From NCBI RefSeq assembly GCF_040544485.1, contig NZ_JBDZDV010000007.1:1-64000 (forward strand): 64,000 nt of DNA. The letters are read 5' to 3'. Positions within the stretch are counted from its first letter, which is position 1. Each line of letters begins with the position of its first letter. Positions 44,172 through 53,803 of the stretch are shown piece by piece. Origin of the DNA: Lacicoccus halitifaciens. GTDB lineage: Bacteria > Bacillota > Bacilli > Staphylococcales > Salinicoccaceae. The notes under the pieces were generated by a model that was given only the letters and a program-made list of their open reading frames with translations, ran no database searches and was not told the DNA's origin. Made by a program: the position numbers and the translations under genes.

Positions 44172-45080
44172 ATGCATCATAATTTAACAAAAGACAACAA
44201 ATTTTATGCAATGGACAAGAACAATGCACCTGCGCTTTACGTCGATTCCGGGGATACGGTCGTAATGGAGGCGCACGACTGCTTCACCGGCCAGATCACT
44301 TCCGAGGAGGATACGACGACAAGATTGAACTGGGATGAGATCAACCCTGCGACCGGCCCCGTCTATGTGAACGGCTTGAAGCCGGGAAATGTGCTGAAGG
44401 TGACCATCGAGAAGCTCGACATCGGCGACGAGGGCATCGTCGTGACCGGTCCTGAGTCCGGAGTCATGGGCGATGAGCTGACCGAGTTCACACGGAAGAT
44501 ACTGCCGATCGACAAAGAGAAACAGACTGTCGATTTCGACGGCCTTGAAATTCCGGTCAATAAAATGATCGGCGTCATCGGTGTCGCGCCTGAAGGCGAC
44601 CCTGTGAACAACGGCACTCCCGGCGACCACGGCGGAAACATGGACTCCATCAAAATCACCGAAGGTGCCACACTCTACCTGCCTGTATTCCATGAAGGCG
44701 GCCTGTTCGGACTCGGCGATGCCCACGGCGCCATGGGTGACGGGGAAATCGGCGTATCCGGGCTTGAAGTGGAATGCGAAGCCACCGTAAAGCTTGAAAT
44801 CGTTGAAGATATCGACATTTCGCATCCACTGCTTGTTAATGAGGAAGGTGCCTATATGAACGTCTCTAAAGTCGATCTCGACACTGCAGTCGATCAGAGC
44901 GTCAAGGAGATGATCAAGTTCCTTAAACCATACGCCGGGAAATCAGTCGATGAAATGGCGAAACTGCTGAGCCTGACCGGCCACACCCAGGTCAACCAGA
45001 TCGTGGATCCGAAGAAAACCGCCAGATACTTCGTGCCGAAGTACGTGCTGGATCACTTTGGAGTACCTTTATACAAATAA
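44172..45080 (+). CDS. Acetamidase/formamidase family protein
   Basis: The 302-residue protein resembles FmdA/AmdA amidohydrolases: GDTVVMEAHDCFTGQI near residue 30, then GDHGGNMD and LYLPVFHEGGLFGLGDAHGAMGDGE (about residues 178-202) and VSGLEVECEATVKLEI. It would cleave formamide or acetamide to ammonia and the acid. It is a single gene with no transport partner, and a 41-bp repeat pair follows it. Confidence 0.88.
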   Translation: MHHNLTKDNKFYAMDKNNAPALYVDSGDTVVMEAHDCFTGQITSEEDTTTRLNWDEINPATGPVYVNGLKPGNVLKVTIEKLDIGDEGIVVTGPESGVMGDELTEFTRKILPIDKEKQTVDFDGLEIPVNKMIGVIGVAPEGDPVNNGTPGDHGGNMDSIKITEGATLYLPVFHEGGLFGLGDAHGAMGDGEIGVSGLEVECEATVKLEIVEDIDISHPLLVNEEGAYMNVSKVDLDTAVDQSVKEMIKFLKPYAGKSVDEMAKLLSLTGHTQVNQIVDPKKTARYFVPKYVLDHFGVPLYK

Positions 45081-45097
45081 AACCGCTTTTGGCAGTT

Positions 45098-45176
45098 CAA
45101 CACCTGCTCGCGGGCGAAACGAGCATCCATTAAACTTTTAACACCTGTTCGTGAACGAAACGAGCAGGCGTTAAAC
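45098..45176. repeat. 41-bp repeat pair with inverted arms
   Basis: CACCTGCTCG (45101) and CACCTGTTCG (45142) are 41 bp apart. The second copy forms a near-perfect 14-bp inverted repeat (TTAACACCTGTTCG with CGAGCAGGCGTTAA, 12 of 14 pairing) with a 9-nt loop, but no T run follows. Confidence 0.75.
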
Positions 45177-45199
45177 CGAATAAAGGTCAAAATCAGCAA

Positions 45200-45242
45200 A
45201 AAACCTGCAGTCCTTTTCAATAAAAGGCACTGCAGGTTTTTT
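45200..45242. terminator. Bidirectional terminator
   Basis: The outer stem AAAACCTGCAG / CTGCAGGTTTT encloses CCTTTT / AAAAGG; T runs lie on both sides. It separates formamidase from the convergent DUF779 gene. Confidence 0.85.
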
Positions 45243-45250
45243 ATTTCAAA

Positions 45251-45586
45251 TCATTTCGGCTCGCTCCGGATGTGGAACCGCACGCCTCTCGGGCCTTCTA
45301 CACTGAACATGCCGCCGTTGCCTTTGACGACATCGACCGTGAGTTTCGTGTGCTTCCAGTATTCGTACTGCTGGCGGTGCATGTAAAATTCCACACCTTC
45401 AATTTCCCCGAGCTTCACATCGGCGGGGCCGATGATGATCATGTCCTTCTTCAGGCACATCGGGCTCGAGCCGTCACAGCATCCTCCTGACTGGTGGAAG
45501 ACGAGTTCGCCGTGTTCTTCCTTCAATTCCCGGATCAGATCCTTGGCGGATTGTGTTGCATCCACAGATTTGTTATCTGCCGTCAT
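45251..45586 (-). CDS. DUF779 family protein
   Basis: The 111-residue protein has the DUF779 signature FHQSGGCCDGSSPMCL (about residues 30-45), with a cysteine cluster that could bind a metal, and a final GPRGVRFHIRSE. It is regularly encoded after AcoD-type aldehyde dehydrogenases, as here, where its ATG abuts their stop. Its function is unknown but likely supports the dehydrogenase. Confidence 0.85.
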   Translation of the reverse strand: MTADNKSVDATQSAKDLIRELKEEHGELVFHQSGGCCDGSSPMCLKKDMIIIGPADVKLGEIEGVEFYMHRQQYEYWKHTKLTVDVVKGNGGMFSVEGPRGVRFHIRSEPK

Positions 45587-47107
45587 TTAGAAAAATCCTT
45601 TAGGTGACTCTCCGTAGCTGATGAGCAGGTTCTTCGTCTGCTGATAATGGCTCAGCATCATCAAGTGGTTCTCCCTGCCGATACCACTCATTTTGTATCC
45701 GCCAAATGCAGCATGTGCCGGGTAGTCATGATACGTGTTCACCCATACACGTCCTGCCTGGATCGCCCGTCCGAAACGGTACGCCCTGTTCTGCGACCTT
45801 GTCCATACACCTGCACCCAGTCCGTACATGGTGTCATTCGCAATCTCAAGCGCTTCTTCATCGTCTTTATAAGTTGCGACCGCAAGTACCGGTCCGAAAA
45901 TCTCTTCCTGGAAAATCCTCATTTTGTTGTTGCCTTTGAAGATCGTCGGTTCGATGTAGTAGCCTTCACCGAGTTCGCCGTCCATCTCCTTGACGTTTCC
46001 GCCCGTCAGGATTTCAGCGCCTTCCTTCCTGCCGATATCGAGGTAGGAGGTGATTTTCTCCTTCTGCTCGCGGGATGTCTGTGCACCCATCATCGTATTT
46101 TCATCCAGCGGGTTGCCGACCTTGATCTCTTCTACCCGTTTGATGACCCTTTCCATGAATTCATCGTAAATGTCCTCATGGATGAGTGCACGTGACGGAC
46201 ATGTACACACTTCACCCTGGTTCAGCGCGAACATCACAAGTCCTTCAATCGCCTTATCCAGATAGCCGTCATCTGCGTCCATGACATCTTTTGCGAAGAT
46301 GTTCGGCGATTTGCCGCCCAGTTCAAGCGTCACCGGGATGATGTTCTGGCTCGCATTCTGCATGATGATCCGGCCGGTAGTCGTCTCACCCGTGAATGCA
46401 ATCTTATTGATGTCCTGATGCGTCGCAAGCGCCTGTCCCGCTTCAGCGCCGAAGCCGTTCACGATGTTGAGGACGCCTTTTGGCACGATATCCTGGATGA
46501 GTTCCGCGAAATGCAGGATCGTCGTCGGCGTCTGCTCCGCCGGCTTCAGCACGATCGAGTTGCCGGCAGCGAGTGCCGGTGCAATCTTCCACGCAGCCAT
46601 GAGCAGCGGGAAGTTCCACGGAATGATCTGCCCCACTACACCGAGGGGCTCATGGAAATGATACGCGACGGTATCTTCATCGAGCTGCGAGATGCTGCCT
46701 TCCTGTGCACGGATGACGCCCGCAAAATATCTGTAGTGGTCGACCACCAGAGGCAGATCCGCATTCAGCGTCTCCCTGACCGCCTTGCCGTTCTCGAATG
46801 TTTCAAGCACCGCAAGCTCCTCCAGGTGTTCCTCCACTTTATCCGCAATCTTCAATAACACCATGCTTCTTTCGGCCGGAGAAGTCTTCCCCCAAGACTT
46901 CTGCGCCTCGTGTGCCGCCTTCACCGCATTGTCCACATCCGCCTGCTTCGAGCGCGGCACCTGTGACACGACCTGGCCGATGACCGGTGATTCATTGTCG
47001 AAATACTCGCCGTCCACCGGGTCGACCCATTCTCCCCCTATGAAATTCTGGTACTTGTCCTTGATTTTGTATTGAGCATTTTCTTCATTCGGAAATTCAA
47101 ATGCCAT
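45587..47107 (-). CDS. Aldehyde dehydrogenase (AcoD/ExaC type)
   Basis: The 506-residue NAD-dependent enzyme oxidises aldehydes such as acetaldehyde to acids. It shows the IPWNFPLLMAAWKIAPALAAG motif (~residues 165-185), the general base in LELGGKSPN and the catalytic cysteine in NQGEVCTCPSR (~Cys302), and FQEEIFGPVLAV. It is followed directly by the DUF779 gene (1-bp spacing), forming the usual pair. The adjacent RND pump gene is separate. Confidence 0.92.
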   Translation of the reverse strand: MAFEFPNEENAQYKIKDKYQNFIGGEWVDPVDGEYFDNESPVIGQVVSQVPRSKQADVDNAVKAAHEAQKSWGKTSPAERSMVLLKIADKVEEHLEELAVLETFENGKAVRETLNADLPLVVDHYRYFAGVIRAQEGSISQLDEDTVAYHFHEPLGVVGQIIPWNFPLLMAAWKIAPALAAGNSIVLKPAEQTPTTILHFAELIQDIVPKGVLNIVNGFGAEAGQALATHQDINKIAFTGETTTGRIIMQNASQNIIPVTLELGGKSPNIFAKDVMDADDGYLDKAIEGLVMFALNQGEVCTCPSRALIHEDIYDEFMERVIKRVEEIKVGNPLDENTMMGAQTSREQKEKITSYLDIGRKEGAEILTGGNVKEMDGELGEGYYIEPTIFKGNNKMRIFQEEIFGPVLAVATYKDDEEALEIANDTMYGLGAGVWTRSQNRAYRFGRAIQAGRVWVNTYHDYPAHAAFGGYKMSGIGRENHLMMLSHYQQTKNLLISYGESPKGFF

Positions 47108-47204
47108 TTAATACACCCCTTTGTTTGATATGATTCAATTTTATCCGATAATTCCGGTTCTTACAATCTTTTTGTATCCGCTTACAATTATATTTTCTGA
47201 TAAT

Positions 47205-47240
47205 AAAAATCACCCCCTGCAATGAGCAGGAGGTGATCTG
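47205..47240 (-). terminator. Terminator of the RND pump gene
   Basis: ATCACCTCCTGC / GCAGGGGGTGAT with a T-rich tail on the minus strand lies directly after the RND stop. Confidence 0.75.
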
Positions 47241-47245
47241 TTTCA

Positions 47246-50200
47246 TCAATCTTTGTACTTTATTCTGTAGTAGATCATATACAGGCTTGGCGTCACAATC
47301 AGCGACAGCACCGATGAAAATGCAAGGCCTGCGATGATGGTGATGGCAAGCGGTTCGAACAGCGGATCCCCGCCGAGTGCGACAGGCAGCAGCGCGATGA
47401 TCGTCGTGATCGTCGTCAGGAGGATCGGCCGCATCCGGGCACGTCCGCTTTCGATGATCGCTTCATTGATCACGAAGCTGCCGTCCTTCCGCCTTGCCTC
47501 AATGAAGTCGACCAGCACGACCGCATTCCTCACGACGATTCCGGCAAGGGACACCATCCCCATCACGCCCATGAAGGACAACGGCGTCTGGGTGACGAAC
47601 AGTCCGATGAAGCCGCCGCTGATGGAGAGGAAGATACTGAATACGATAACGAGCGGCAGGACGAGCGAGTTGAACTCGAATGCAATCACAAGATAGACGA
47701 GTACGACGATCACTGCGAACAGGACGCCGATTTCAATGAAGAAGTCCGTCTGATCTGTGGCCTCGCCGCCGACGACGATGTCGGTCGTATCATTCATATC
47801 CCCTGCAAGTCCGTCCACGATTTCCTCGACTTCACTTTCCTCGAGGTTGTAAACCTCCATCGAAACCTGGCGGTCCCCGTTATCATGGGCGATCGTCTGG
47901 TATTCGTTCGTCTCTTCAAGGTCTACAAAATCAGCAAGCGGGAAGGTTTCAGGCGCTTCTCCTGAAAATTTGATGATGTCTATATCTTCCAGGTCATATT
48001 CATCTGCGTACTTCATCGTCGATTCGACCTGCTCATCCTCGATGATGATTTCCTGGACAGGGATGCCCTGTCCGAGCAGGTTCAATTCGTTCTTCACCTG
48101 GGAGACGGAAAGCTCTGCATCTTCCAGTGCCTCCCGGTCGATGGCATACTTGACGGTATCGACCGGCTCACCCATGTTGGATGTGACGATTGCACCTTCC
48201 GATTCTAGTCCCTCCCTGAACGTCTCGAGTGACTCCTCGAGGAGGTCGAGATCTTCATTGTAGACGTCGAGCGTCACAGGCGCACCTTCCGGCGGACCCT
48301 GGACGATCGTGTCCATAAAGATCTTCGCCTCCGGGAATTCCTCCCGGAGATCCGCTTCATAAGTGTCGATGACCTCTGAAGCACTCATGACTTCCTTATC
48401 GATGTATAAGGCAATCTGGGCGGTATGTTCGCCGGACTGGTCCAGGGAGGCACCGAACAGGTTCGGCAGCCCGGACCCCGTAAACCGGGTCACACCTTCC
48501 AGATTATCGATGGTATCACTCAGATAATCGACGATCTCACCTGTGCGCTCATGTGTCTCCTCAATCGTCTGTCCGTCATCGAACAGCACATCCACGGTCA
48601 CTTCCGAGCGGTCCGCCTCAGGGAAGAATTCAAATGGCGTGAACCGCACGAGTCCAAGTGACAGCAAACCGACGACCAGCACGATGCTGAACGTGATGAC
48701 AGGCCGTCTGATGAATTTCGGCAGCATCCGGTCCGCATACCAGTTCGATAGCCCGGTGAACGCCTTGCCGAAAATCCCTGCATTCTCGGAAATATTCTTG
48801 ACGGGCATGAGGTACCTCAATGCCGGCACAAGGAAGATCGCAAGTATCGTCGAAACGATGATCGTCGTGATCAGGATGCTCGGCAGCGCCCGTATGAACT
48901 CGCCGTTCGCCCCGGACAGAAGCAGCAATGGCGAGAATGCAAGGACGATCGCAAGCGTCGAGGCGATGACCGAAGGCGCAACTTCCTTCATGCCGTTGTA
49001 CATGGCATCACGCTTATTGTCGCCGATCGACAGCCGGCGTTCGATATTGTCGTTGACCACGATCGAGTCGTCGACGAGTATGCCGAGTGCGATGATCAGG
49101 CCGATGACGGAAATCTGGTTCAGGTCGACCCCGAGCCAGGGCAGCGGGATCAGCCCGATAAAGATCGACAGTATGACCGTGATCATAACCACGGCAGAAC
49201 CGATGAACGATAATCCGAGTGATGTACCGACAATCACCGCGACGAGGGCGAGCAGGAGCGAGGTGTACAGTCCGACGAAAATCTCCTCAACATTCTCGCG
49301 CTCCGATGATATCGTCGTGACGGATATGTTTTCATCGAACTGGTCCGTATGTTGTGAAACGACCGCTTCGACGCTTTCGGATGTCGAAGGCACATCCTCC
49401 CCGGGACTCAGGAACACTGTGAATGATACAGCCTCTTCCCCGTTATGCTCGATGATATCCTCCCGCTCATCAGCGGTGAGTTCAATAGAGGCAATGTCCG
49501 TAAGGGGCGTGTCGTCATCCCCGATCCGGATGCTTTCGAACGTATCGAGCGGGGCCATGCTCTCGAAGCTCAGCCGGATGTTTTCATCATCTTCGACCTG
49601 GCTCCCGAGGATGACCGGGTTGAAGGACTGGTCGATCTCCTGGATGATCTGATCCGGTGTGATCTGATTTTCCTCCAGCGCCTCCCGGTCGAGATCGATA
49701 TTGACCGTACGGTCATCATAACCTTTGATCGTGACATCACTGACCCCATCCATCTGTGTCACATCAAGGGCGAGGTCATCGACCTGGCTCCTCAGATCTT
49801 CAAGCCCCTCCCCGTTTTCACTCTGGAATATGTAGCTCAGCAGCGGAAACGCATTGCTCACGCTTTCCACCTGCGGCTGGGCTGCATTTTCCGGCAGGTC
49901 TCCGGCCACCTGGCCGACCAGGTTATTGATATCATTTTCCACCTGGTCCGGTTCAGCTTCATCCGAAAGTTCCATGGTGACGACTGAAACATCATCCTGT
50001 GAGACGGATGACACGGTGTCGATGCCGTCTATTCCGAATATATCGCTTTCAATCACATTGGTGATGTTCGTCTCGACATCCGCCCTGTCGGCGCCGGGCC
50101 ACGGTGTCGTTATATTGATGACGTTGACTTCGACTTCGGGTATTTCCCTGTTCTCTATGGTAAGAAATGTATATACGCCAAGCAGTGCGATGGTGATGAT

Positions 50201-50254
50201 CAGAATCACCAGCAGACGGCTGCGTTCCAATAAAACTTCAAATATATTCTTCAC
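47246..50254 (-). CDS. RND efflux permease (AcrB/MMPL-like)
   Basis: The 1002-residue protein has the RND layout: one N-terminal helix (residues ~14-32), a large outside domain, helices 2-6 (~325-470), a second outside domain and the C-terminal helix group. The proton-relay pair is visible in LGILVDDSIVVNDN (about residues 395-396). RND pumps move drugs, lipids or metals using protons. In Gram-positive bacteria with no outer membrane it acts alone; no adaptor or outer channel gene is adjacent. GTG at 50254 follows GGAG by 9 bp. It is the last gene of a three-gene operon. Confidence 0.88.
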   Translation of the reverse strand: MKNIFEVLLERSRLLVILIITIALLGVYTFLTIENREIPEVEVNVINITTPWPGADRADVETNITNVIESDIFGIDGIDTVSSVSQDDVSVVTMELSDEAEPDQVENDINNLVGQVAGDLPENAAQPQVESVSNAFPLLSYIFQSENGEGLEDLRSQVDDLALDVTQMDGVSDVTIKGYDDRTVNIDLDREALEENQITPDQIIQEIDQSFNPVILGSQVEDDENIRLSFESMAPLDTFESIRIGDDDTPLTDIASIELTADEREDIIEHNGEEAVSFTVFLSPGEDVPSTSESVEAVVSQHTDQFDENISVTTISSERENVEEIFVGLYTSLLLALVAVIVGTSLGLSFIGSAVVMITVILSIFIGLIPLPWLGVDLNQISVIGLIIALGILVDDSIVVNDNIERRLSIGDNKRDAMYNGMKEVAPSVIASTLAIVLAFSPLLLLSGANGEFIRALPSILITTIIVSTILAIFLVPALRYLMPVKNISENAGIFGKAFTGLSNWYADRMLPKFIRRPVITFSIVLVVGLLSLGLVRFTPFEFFPEADRSEVTVDVLFDDGQTIEETHERTGEIVDYLSDTIDNLEGVTRFTGSGLPNLFGASLDQSGEHTAQIALYIDKEVMSASEVIDTYEADLREEFPEAKIFMDTIVQGPPEGAPVTLDVYNEDLDLLEESLETFREGLESEGAIVTSNMGEPVDTVKYAIDREALEDAELSVSQVKNELNLLGQGIPVQEIIIEDEQVESTMKYADEYDLEDIDIIKFSGEAPETFPLADFVDLEETNEYQTIAHDNGDRQVSMEVYNLEESEVEEIVDGLAGDMNDTTDIVVGGEATDQTDFFIEIGVLFAVIVVLVYLVIAFEFNSLVLPLVIVFSIFLSISGGFIGLFVTQTPLSFMGVMGMVSLAGIVVRNAVVLVDFIEARRKDGSFVINEAIIESGRARMRPILLTTITTIIALLPVALGGDPLFEPLAITIIAGLAFSSVLSLIVTPSLYMIYYRIKYKD

Positions 50255-50273
50255 GTTGCAGTCTCCGATTCGT

Positions 50274-50432
50274 TTAAAGTTCGGCCGTATAGCTCATATA
50301 CATGCCGATGATGAATAATATCGCCACCCCGATATATGAAGGGATGATCCAGTTTTCCGGAATGATCGTCATCGTTCCGAACATTAATAACGTACCTAAA
50401 AAGAATAAGACCGTGGCCAGGATTTTCCTCAT
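50274..50432 (-). CDS. Small two-helix membrane protein of the RND operon
   Basis: This 52-residue protein has two hydrophobic segments (about residues 4-22 and 31-48). Its ATG overlaps the nitroreductase stop (TAATG), and it ends 20 bp before the RND gene start, so it is part of the operon. I do not recognise it; it may be a small accessory subunit of the pump. Confidence 0.6.
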   Translation of the reverse strand: MRKILATVLFFLGTLLMFGTMTIIPENWIIPSYIGVAILFIIGMYMSYTAEL

Positions 50433-51022
50433 TATTCCGTTTCACCCGTGATCCATTCAGTCTTCTCCTGGTGCGGTATCCTGTGGACTTTGAGATCGTC
50501 CCTCATAGCGGACTCGCCTAAAAATACCGCACCGAGGATCTCCTCATCCTGACGCAGGTTGAAGTAATCCTTCACCGGCTCCGCATGATAGGCCGGGCCG
50601 CTCTTCCAGATTGCACCGATGCCTTTACTGTGGGCTTCAAGGAGCATATTCTGCACGGCGGCCGCGACTGCACAGACATCTTCCGTATAGATCGCTTTCT
50701 TATTGTCGAGGTCCCTTGAAAGGACGGCGATGATGATCGTCGGGGCGAGCATCGGCTTCGCTGCAATTTTCATGATGCGCTTCTCGGCTTCAGGCGATTC
50801 CGGGTCATCCGCTTTTGCGGTCGCCCATTTCTTCATGACATCCGACAGCTGCTTCCTGCCCTCGCCCTGCACCACGATGAATCTCCATGGCTCGGTGAAG
50901 TAATGGTTCGGAGCCCATGTGGCCGCTTCGATCAGACTTTCAACGGTCTCGCGGTCAAGCGGTTCCGTGTCCTTAAAGATCTTCACGCTTCTTCTTGTCC
51001 TGATTGCATCTGAAACATTCAT
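50432..51022 (-). CDS. Nitroreductase family protein
   Basis: The 196-residue FMN protein starts with VSDAIRTRRSVKIFK and has APNHYFTEPWRFIVVQGEG and GIGAIWKSGPAYHAEPVK. It would reduce nitro compounds or quinones with NAD(P)H. It is first in the operon with the 52-residue membrane protein and the RND pump, suggesting drug or xenobiotic handling. Confidence 0.88.
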   Translation of the reverse strand: MNVSDAIRTRRSVKIFKDTEPLDRETVESLIEAATWAPNHYFTEPWRFIVVQGEGRKQLSDVMKKWATAKADDPESPEAEKRIMKIAAKPMLAPTIIIAVLSRDLDNKKAIYTEDVCAVAAAVQNMLLEAHSKGIGAIWKSGPAYHAEPVKDYFNLRQDEEILGAVFLGESAMRDDLKVHRIPHQEKTEWITGETE

Positions 51023-51181
51023 TGATTATCTCTCCTATGGTCAGTATCACCTTACTATATTACTTGTTTAGCGAAAAACTCTCAATTGATATACTGGAAA
51101 AATGATATGATTGTTACAGCATATATAATAAATATGCCCGGATAAAAAACTTCCGGGTTTACAAAGAAAGCAGGAAATGCC

Positions 51182-52099
51182 GTGTACCTCCTTATATTGC
51201 TCGGTGTCCTCGGCGGTATGGCCGTACCGCTGCAGACTTCCATCAATGCAGAATTCTCAAGATTTTCAAGGGCTGTCTTCATCACTTCGTTCTATTCATT
51301 CCTCGTCGGAACGATTGCTTTATTCGCCATGAACCTGGCACTGAACACCGAAAAGTTCTCCGCATCATTCTTCGGTGCGCAGGATTATTCATACATATGG
51401 TTCACCGGGGGGGTGATGGGCGTCATCTTCCTTACGGCGAACTTTGTCCTGCTCCCGCGGATCGGTGCGGCGCTCACCGTCATCGTCACGGTCACGGGGC
51501 AGATGATCATCGGCATCATGATCGACACTTTCGGCTGGTTCGAGGCCGCACCCCAGCCGTTCCATCCGATGCACATCGCCGGCGTGTCGTGCCTCATCAT
51601 CGGCATCATATATATGAACATCAATAAAAGACTCGCCGTCGGCGAACAGCATTCCCGGGCCTGGGTGTTCCTCGGCCTGTTCACCGGGATGATCCCGCCG
51701 ATGCAGACTGCGGTGAACAGCGCGCTCAGCCTCGAAGTCGACTCGACGCTGTTTGCAGCATTCATCTCATTCCTGATGGGGACGACCGCCCTCTTCTTCA
51801 TCGCCCTCATCGTGCACCGCAGGCTGTCCTTCAAACTCAAGGTGGACGGCACTGCATTCAAACCGTGGTACTTCACGAGCGGACTGCTCGGAGCGGTCTA
51901 CATCGGGATGAACATCCTCCTCATGCCTTACCTCGGCGTGACTTTGACGATGATGTCCGCCATCTTCGGCCAGATCATCATGGGTCTCCTGATCGACCAC
52001 TTCGGGCTGCTCGGACTGCCGAGGCAGCCTGTCGGCAGACGGCGCATCATCGCCGTCGCAATCATCGTTCTCGGGATACTCATACTGCAGCTGTTCTGA
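51182..52099 (+). CDS. DMT family transporter (DUF606, tandem)
   Basis: The 305-residue membrane protein contains two copies of the EIIC-like DUF606 repeat, about residues 1-145 and 155-300, with MAVPLQTSINAEFSRF in the first and IPPMQTAVNSALSLEV in the second. It has about ten helices. The substrate is unknown. It begins with GTG at 51182 after AGGAAATGCC and is a single gene. Confidence 0.85.
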   Translation: MYLLILLGVLGGMAVPLQTSINAEFSRFSRAVFITSFYSFLVGTIALFAMNLALNTEKFSASFFGAQDYSYIWFTGGVMGVIFLTANFVLLPRIGAALTVIVTVTGQMIIGIMIDTFGWFEAAPQPFHPMHIAGVSCLIIGIIYMNINKRLAVGEQHSRAWVFLGLFTGMIPPMQTAVNSALSLEVDSTLFAAFISFLMGTTALFFIALIVHRRLSFKLKVDGTAFKPWYFTSGLLGAVYIGMNILLMPYLGVTLTMMSAIFGQIIMGLLIDHFGLLGLPRQPVGRRRIIAVAIIVLGILILQLF

Positions 52100-52104
52100 G
52101 AATA

Positions 52105-52151
52105 TAAAAAACGTACGCCGGACTTCCTCGGGAAGCGGCGTACGTTTTTTT
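52105..52151. terminator. Bidirectional terminator
   Basis: AAAAAACGTACGCCG / CGGCGTACGTTTTTT separates the DUF606 gene from the end of the phn operon. Confidence 0.9.
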
Positions 52152-52155
52152 CGTT

Positions 52156-52977
52156 TCAGGCTTTGACCTTCAGCCTGTTTGCGATGAGTTCGAGTATGAT
52201 CGCAACGATCAGTATGATGATCGTGATCATGCCCACTTCATTCATATCATAATAGAAAGTGCTCGACATGAAGAGTTCATAACCGATGCCGCCTGCCCCT
52301 GCAGCGGCACCCATGGCGACCGCAACGCCGAAGTTGATTTCAAAGCGCAGGAACGTCCATGAAATGAGATAGCTCTTCGTCTCCGGTATGACGACCTGGA
52401 AGAGGATCTGCCAGTAGCTCGACCCGGTTGCACGCAGCGCTTCGATCTTCCCTTCATCGATCTCTTCGAACGCTTCCGAGTATGCCTTGACGAGGTAGGC
52501 GACCGAGTGGAACATCATGCCGATCACCGCCGCAATGGAACCGAGTCCCGCCGCAATCGCGAATATCAGCACCCACAGTACGGTCGGCACTGCACGGGCG
52601 ATCGTGATCACACCTTTGATCAGTGTGCTGAGCCACGGCTTGGAGAGGTTCACTGCCGTCCCGAATGCAAGGAACAGTGAAATTACTGCACCTAAGATGG
52701 TCGAGAGGAATGCGAGCGACAGCGTCACCACCACCTGGGACATCGCCGTGCCGAAGCCGACCTGGCTCAATTCCGGCTGCAGGAACATCTGGTACAGGTT
52801 GCTCAAAGTGTCGGCGATTGCCTGTGACAGGACAAGCCCGCTGTAATCCATCATGAAGAATCCGGCAACCGTGAACAGTGCCGTGCCGATCAGAATCCAT
52901 TTCAGGGATTTCTGTCCGCGTGTGGGCCGGTTGATTTTTATTTTGCCGTCATGTGTACGGTCCAGTTGTAAATCCAT
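52156..52977 (-). CDS. phnE: Phosphonate ABC transporter permease, second copy
   Basis: The 273-residue permease has about six helices and the EAA-type loop EAFEEIDEGKIEALRATGSS (~residues 160-179). It pairs with the other PhnE as a heterodimer in the PhnCDE importer. Its ATG at 52977 overlaps the stop of the first phnE (TGATG), and GGGAG lies 9 bp upstream. It ends the 10-kb phn operon at the terminator at 52105-52151. Confidence 0.92.
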   Translation of the reverse strand: MDLQLDRTHDGKIKINRPTRGQKSLKWILIGTALFTVAGFFMMDYSGLVLSQAIADTLSNLYQMFLQPELSQVGFGTAMSQVVVTLSLAFLSTILGAVISLFLAFGTAVNLSKPWLSTLIKGVITIARAVPTVLWVLIFAIAAGLGSIAAVIGMMFHSVAYLVKAYSEAFEEIDEGKIEALRATGSSYWQILFQVVIPETKSYLISWTFLRFEINFGVAVAMGAAAGAGGIGYELFMSSTFYYDMNEVGMITIIILIVAIILELIANRLKVKA

Positions 52978-53792
52978 CAAATGATCTCCCTTCTGATACG
53001 GTTTGAAATTGTTTCAATGATCAATACCGCAACGACGATCGACAGCGTGATCAGGGAAACCATTTCGTAATTCAGCTGTTTGTAGTAAAGATCGAATAAG
53101 TAGCCGATACCTGTACCTGTGAGGAGCCCGACGAGTGTTGCGCTCCTGATGTTCGTCTCTATCATGAACAGCGTCCAGCTGAAGAGCTGGGGCATGCTGC
53201 CCGGGAGCACCGCCTTGAAGATCATCTGCGGGTAGGTCGCACCGGTCGCCCTCAAGGCTTCGATCGAATCGCTGCTCGCTTCATCGATGGTCTCTATGTA
53301 TGCACGGACGAGGAAACCGAATGTCGCGAAAAACAGCGCAAGGAATCCCGTTGCCGAGTTCGTTCCGAAGCTCAGGACGAGGATGAGTGCCCAGGCCACG
53401 ACCGGGATGTTACGGCTGATGGAAGCGACGAGTTTCGCCACATACATCAGAAATGTGTTCACCTGTGTCAGCTGTGAACCGAGCAGGGCGAAGATGAGCG
53501 CGAACACCGAAGCCGTCGTCGTCGATACGATCGAGATGAGGATCGTCTCCCACAGGAGCCTGAGCACCGTCGGGAAGTTGGCAAGCGTCCCTGCTGAGAA
53601 AAGCATATTCGAAAACAGCCAGGAAATCGCCGCCGGGATGCTGACGAGGCCGTCGATATGATCATAATTCGTGATCTCACCCGCGAGGATGATCAGCCCG
53701 AGTATGATGAGGACTGCAATCGTCAGCCTGAGATGCTTTTTGCGGATGATGTTCACCCTGGATAAATGTTGTGTTGATGATTTACTGCTCAT
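52977..53792 (-). CDS. phnE: Phosphonate ABC transporter permease, first copy
   Basis: The 271-residue permease has six helices and the coupling loop ETIDEASSDSIEALRATGAT (~residues 168-187). It forms the channel of the phosphonate importer with its neighbour. It lies 11 bp after phnC and overlaps the second phnE by 3 bp. Confidence 0.92.
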   Translation of the reverse strand: MSSKSSTQHLSRVNIIRKKHLRLTIAVLIILGLIILAGEITNYDHIDGLVSIPAAISWLFSNMLFSAGTLANFPTVLRLLWETILISIVSTTTASVFALIFALLGSQLTQVNTFLMYVAKLVASISRNIPVVAWALILVLSFGTNSATGFLALFFATFGFLVRAYIETIDEASSDSIEALRATGATYPQMIFKAVLPGSMPQLFSWTLFMIETNIRSATLVGLLTGTGIGYLFDLYYKQLNYEMVSLITLSIVVAVLIIETISNRIRREII

Positions 53793-53803
53793 AATTTTTC
53801 ACC

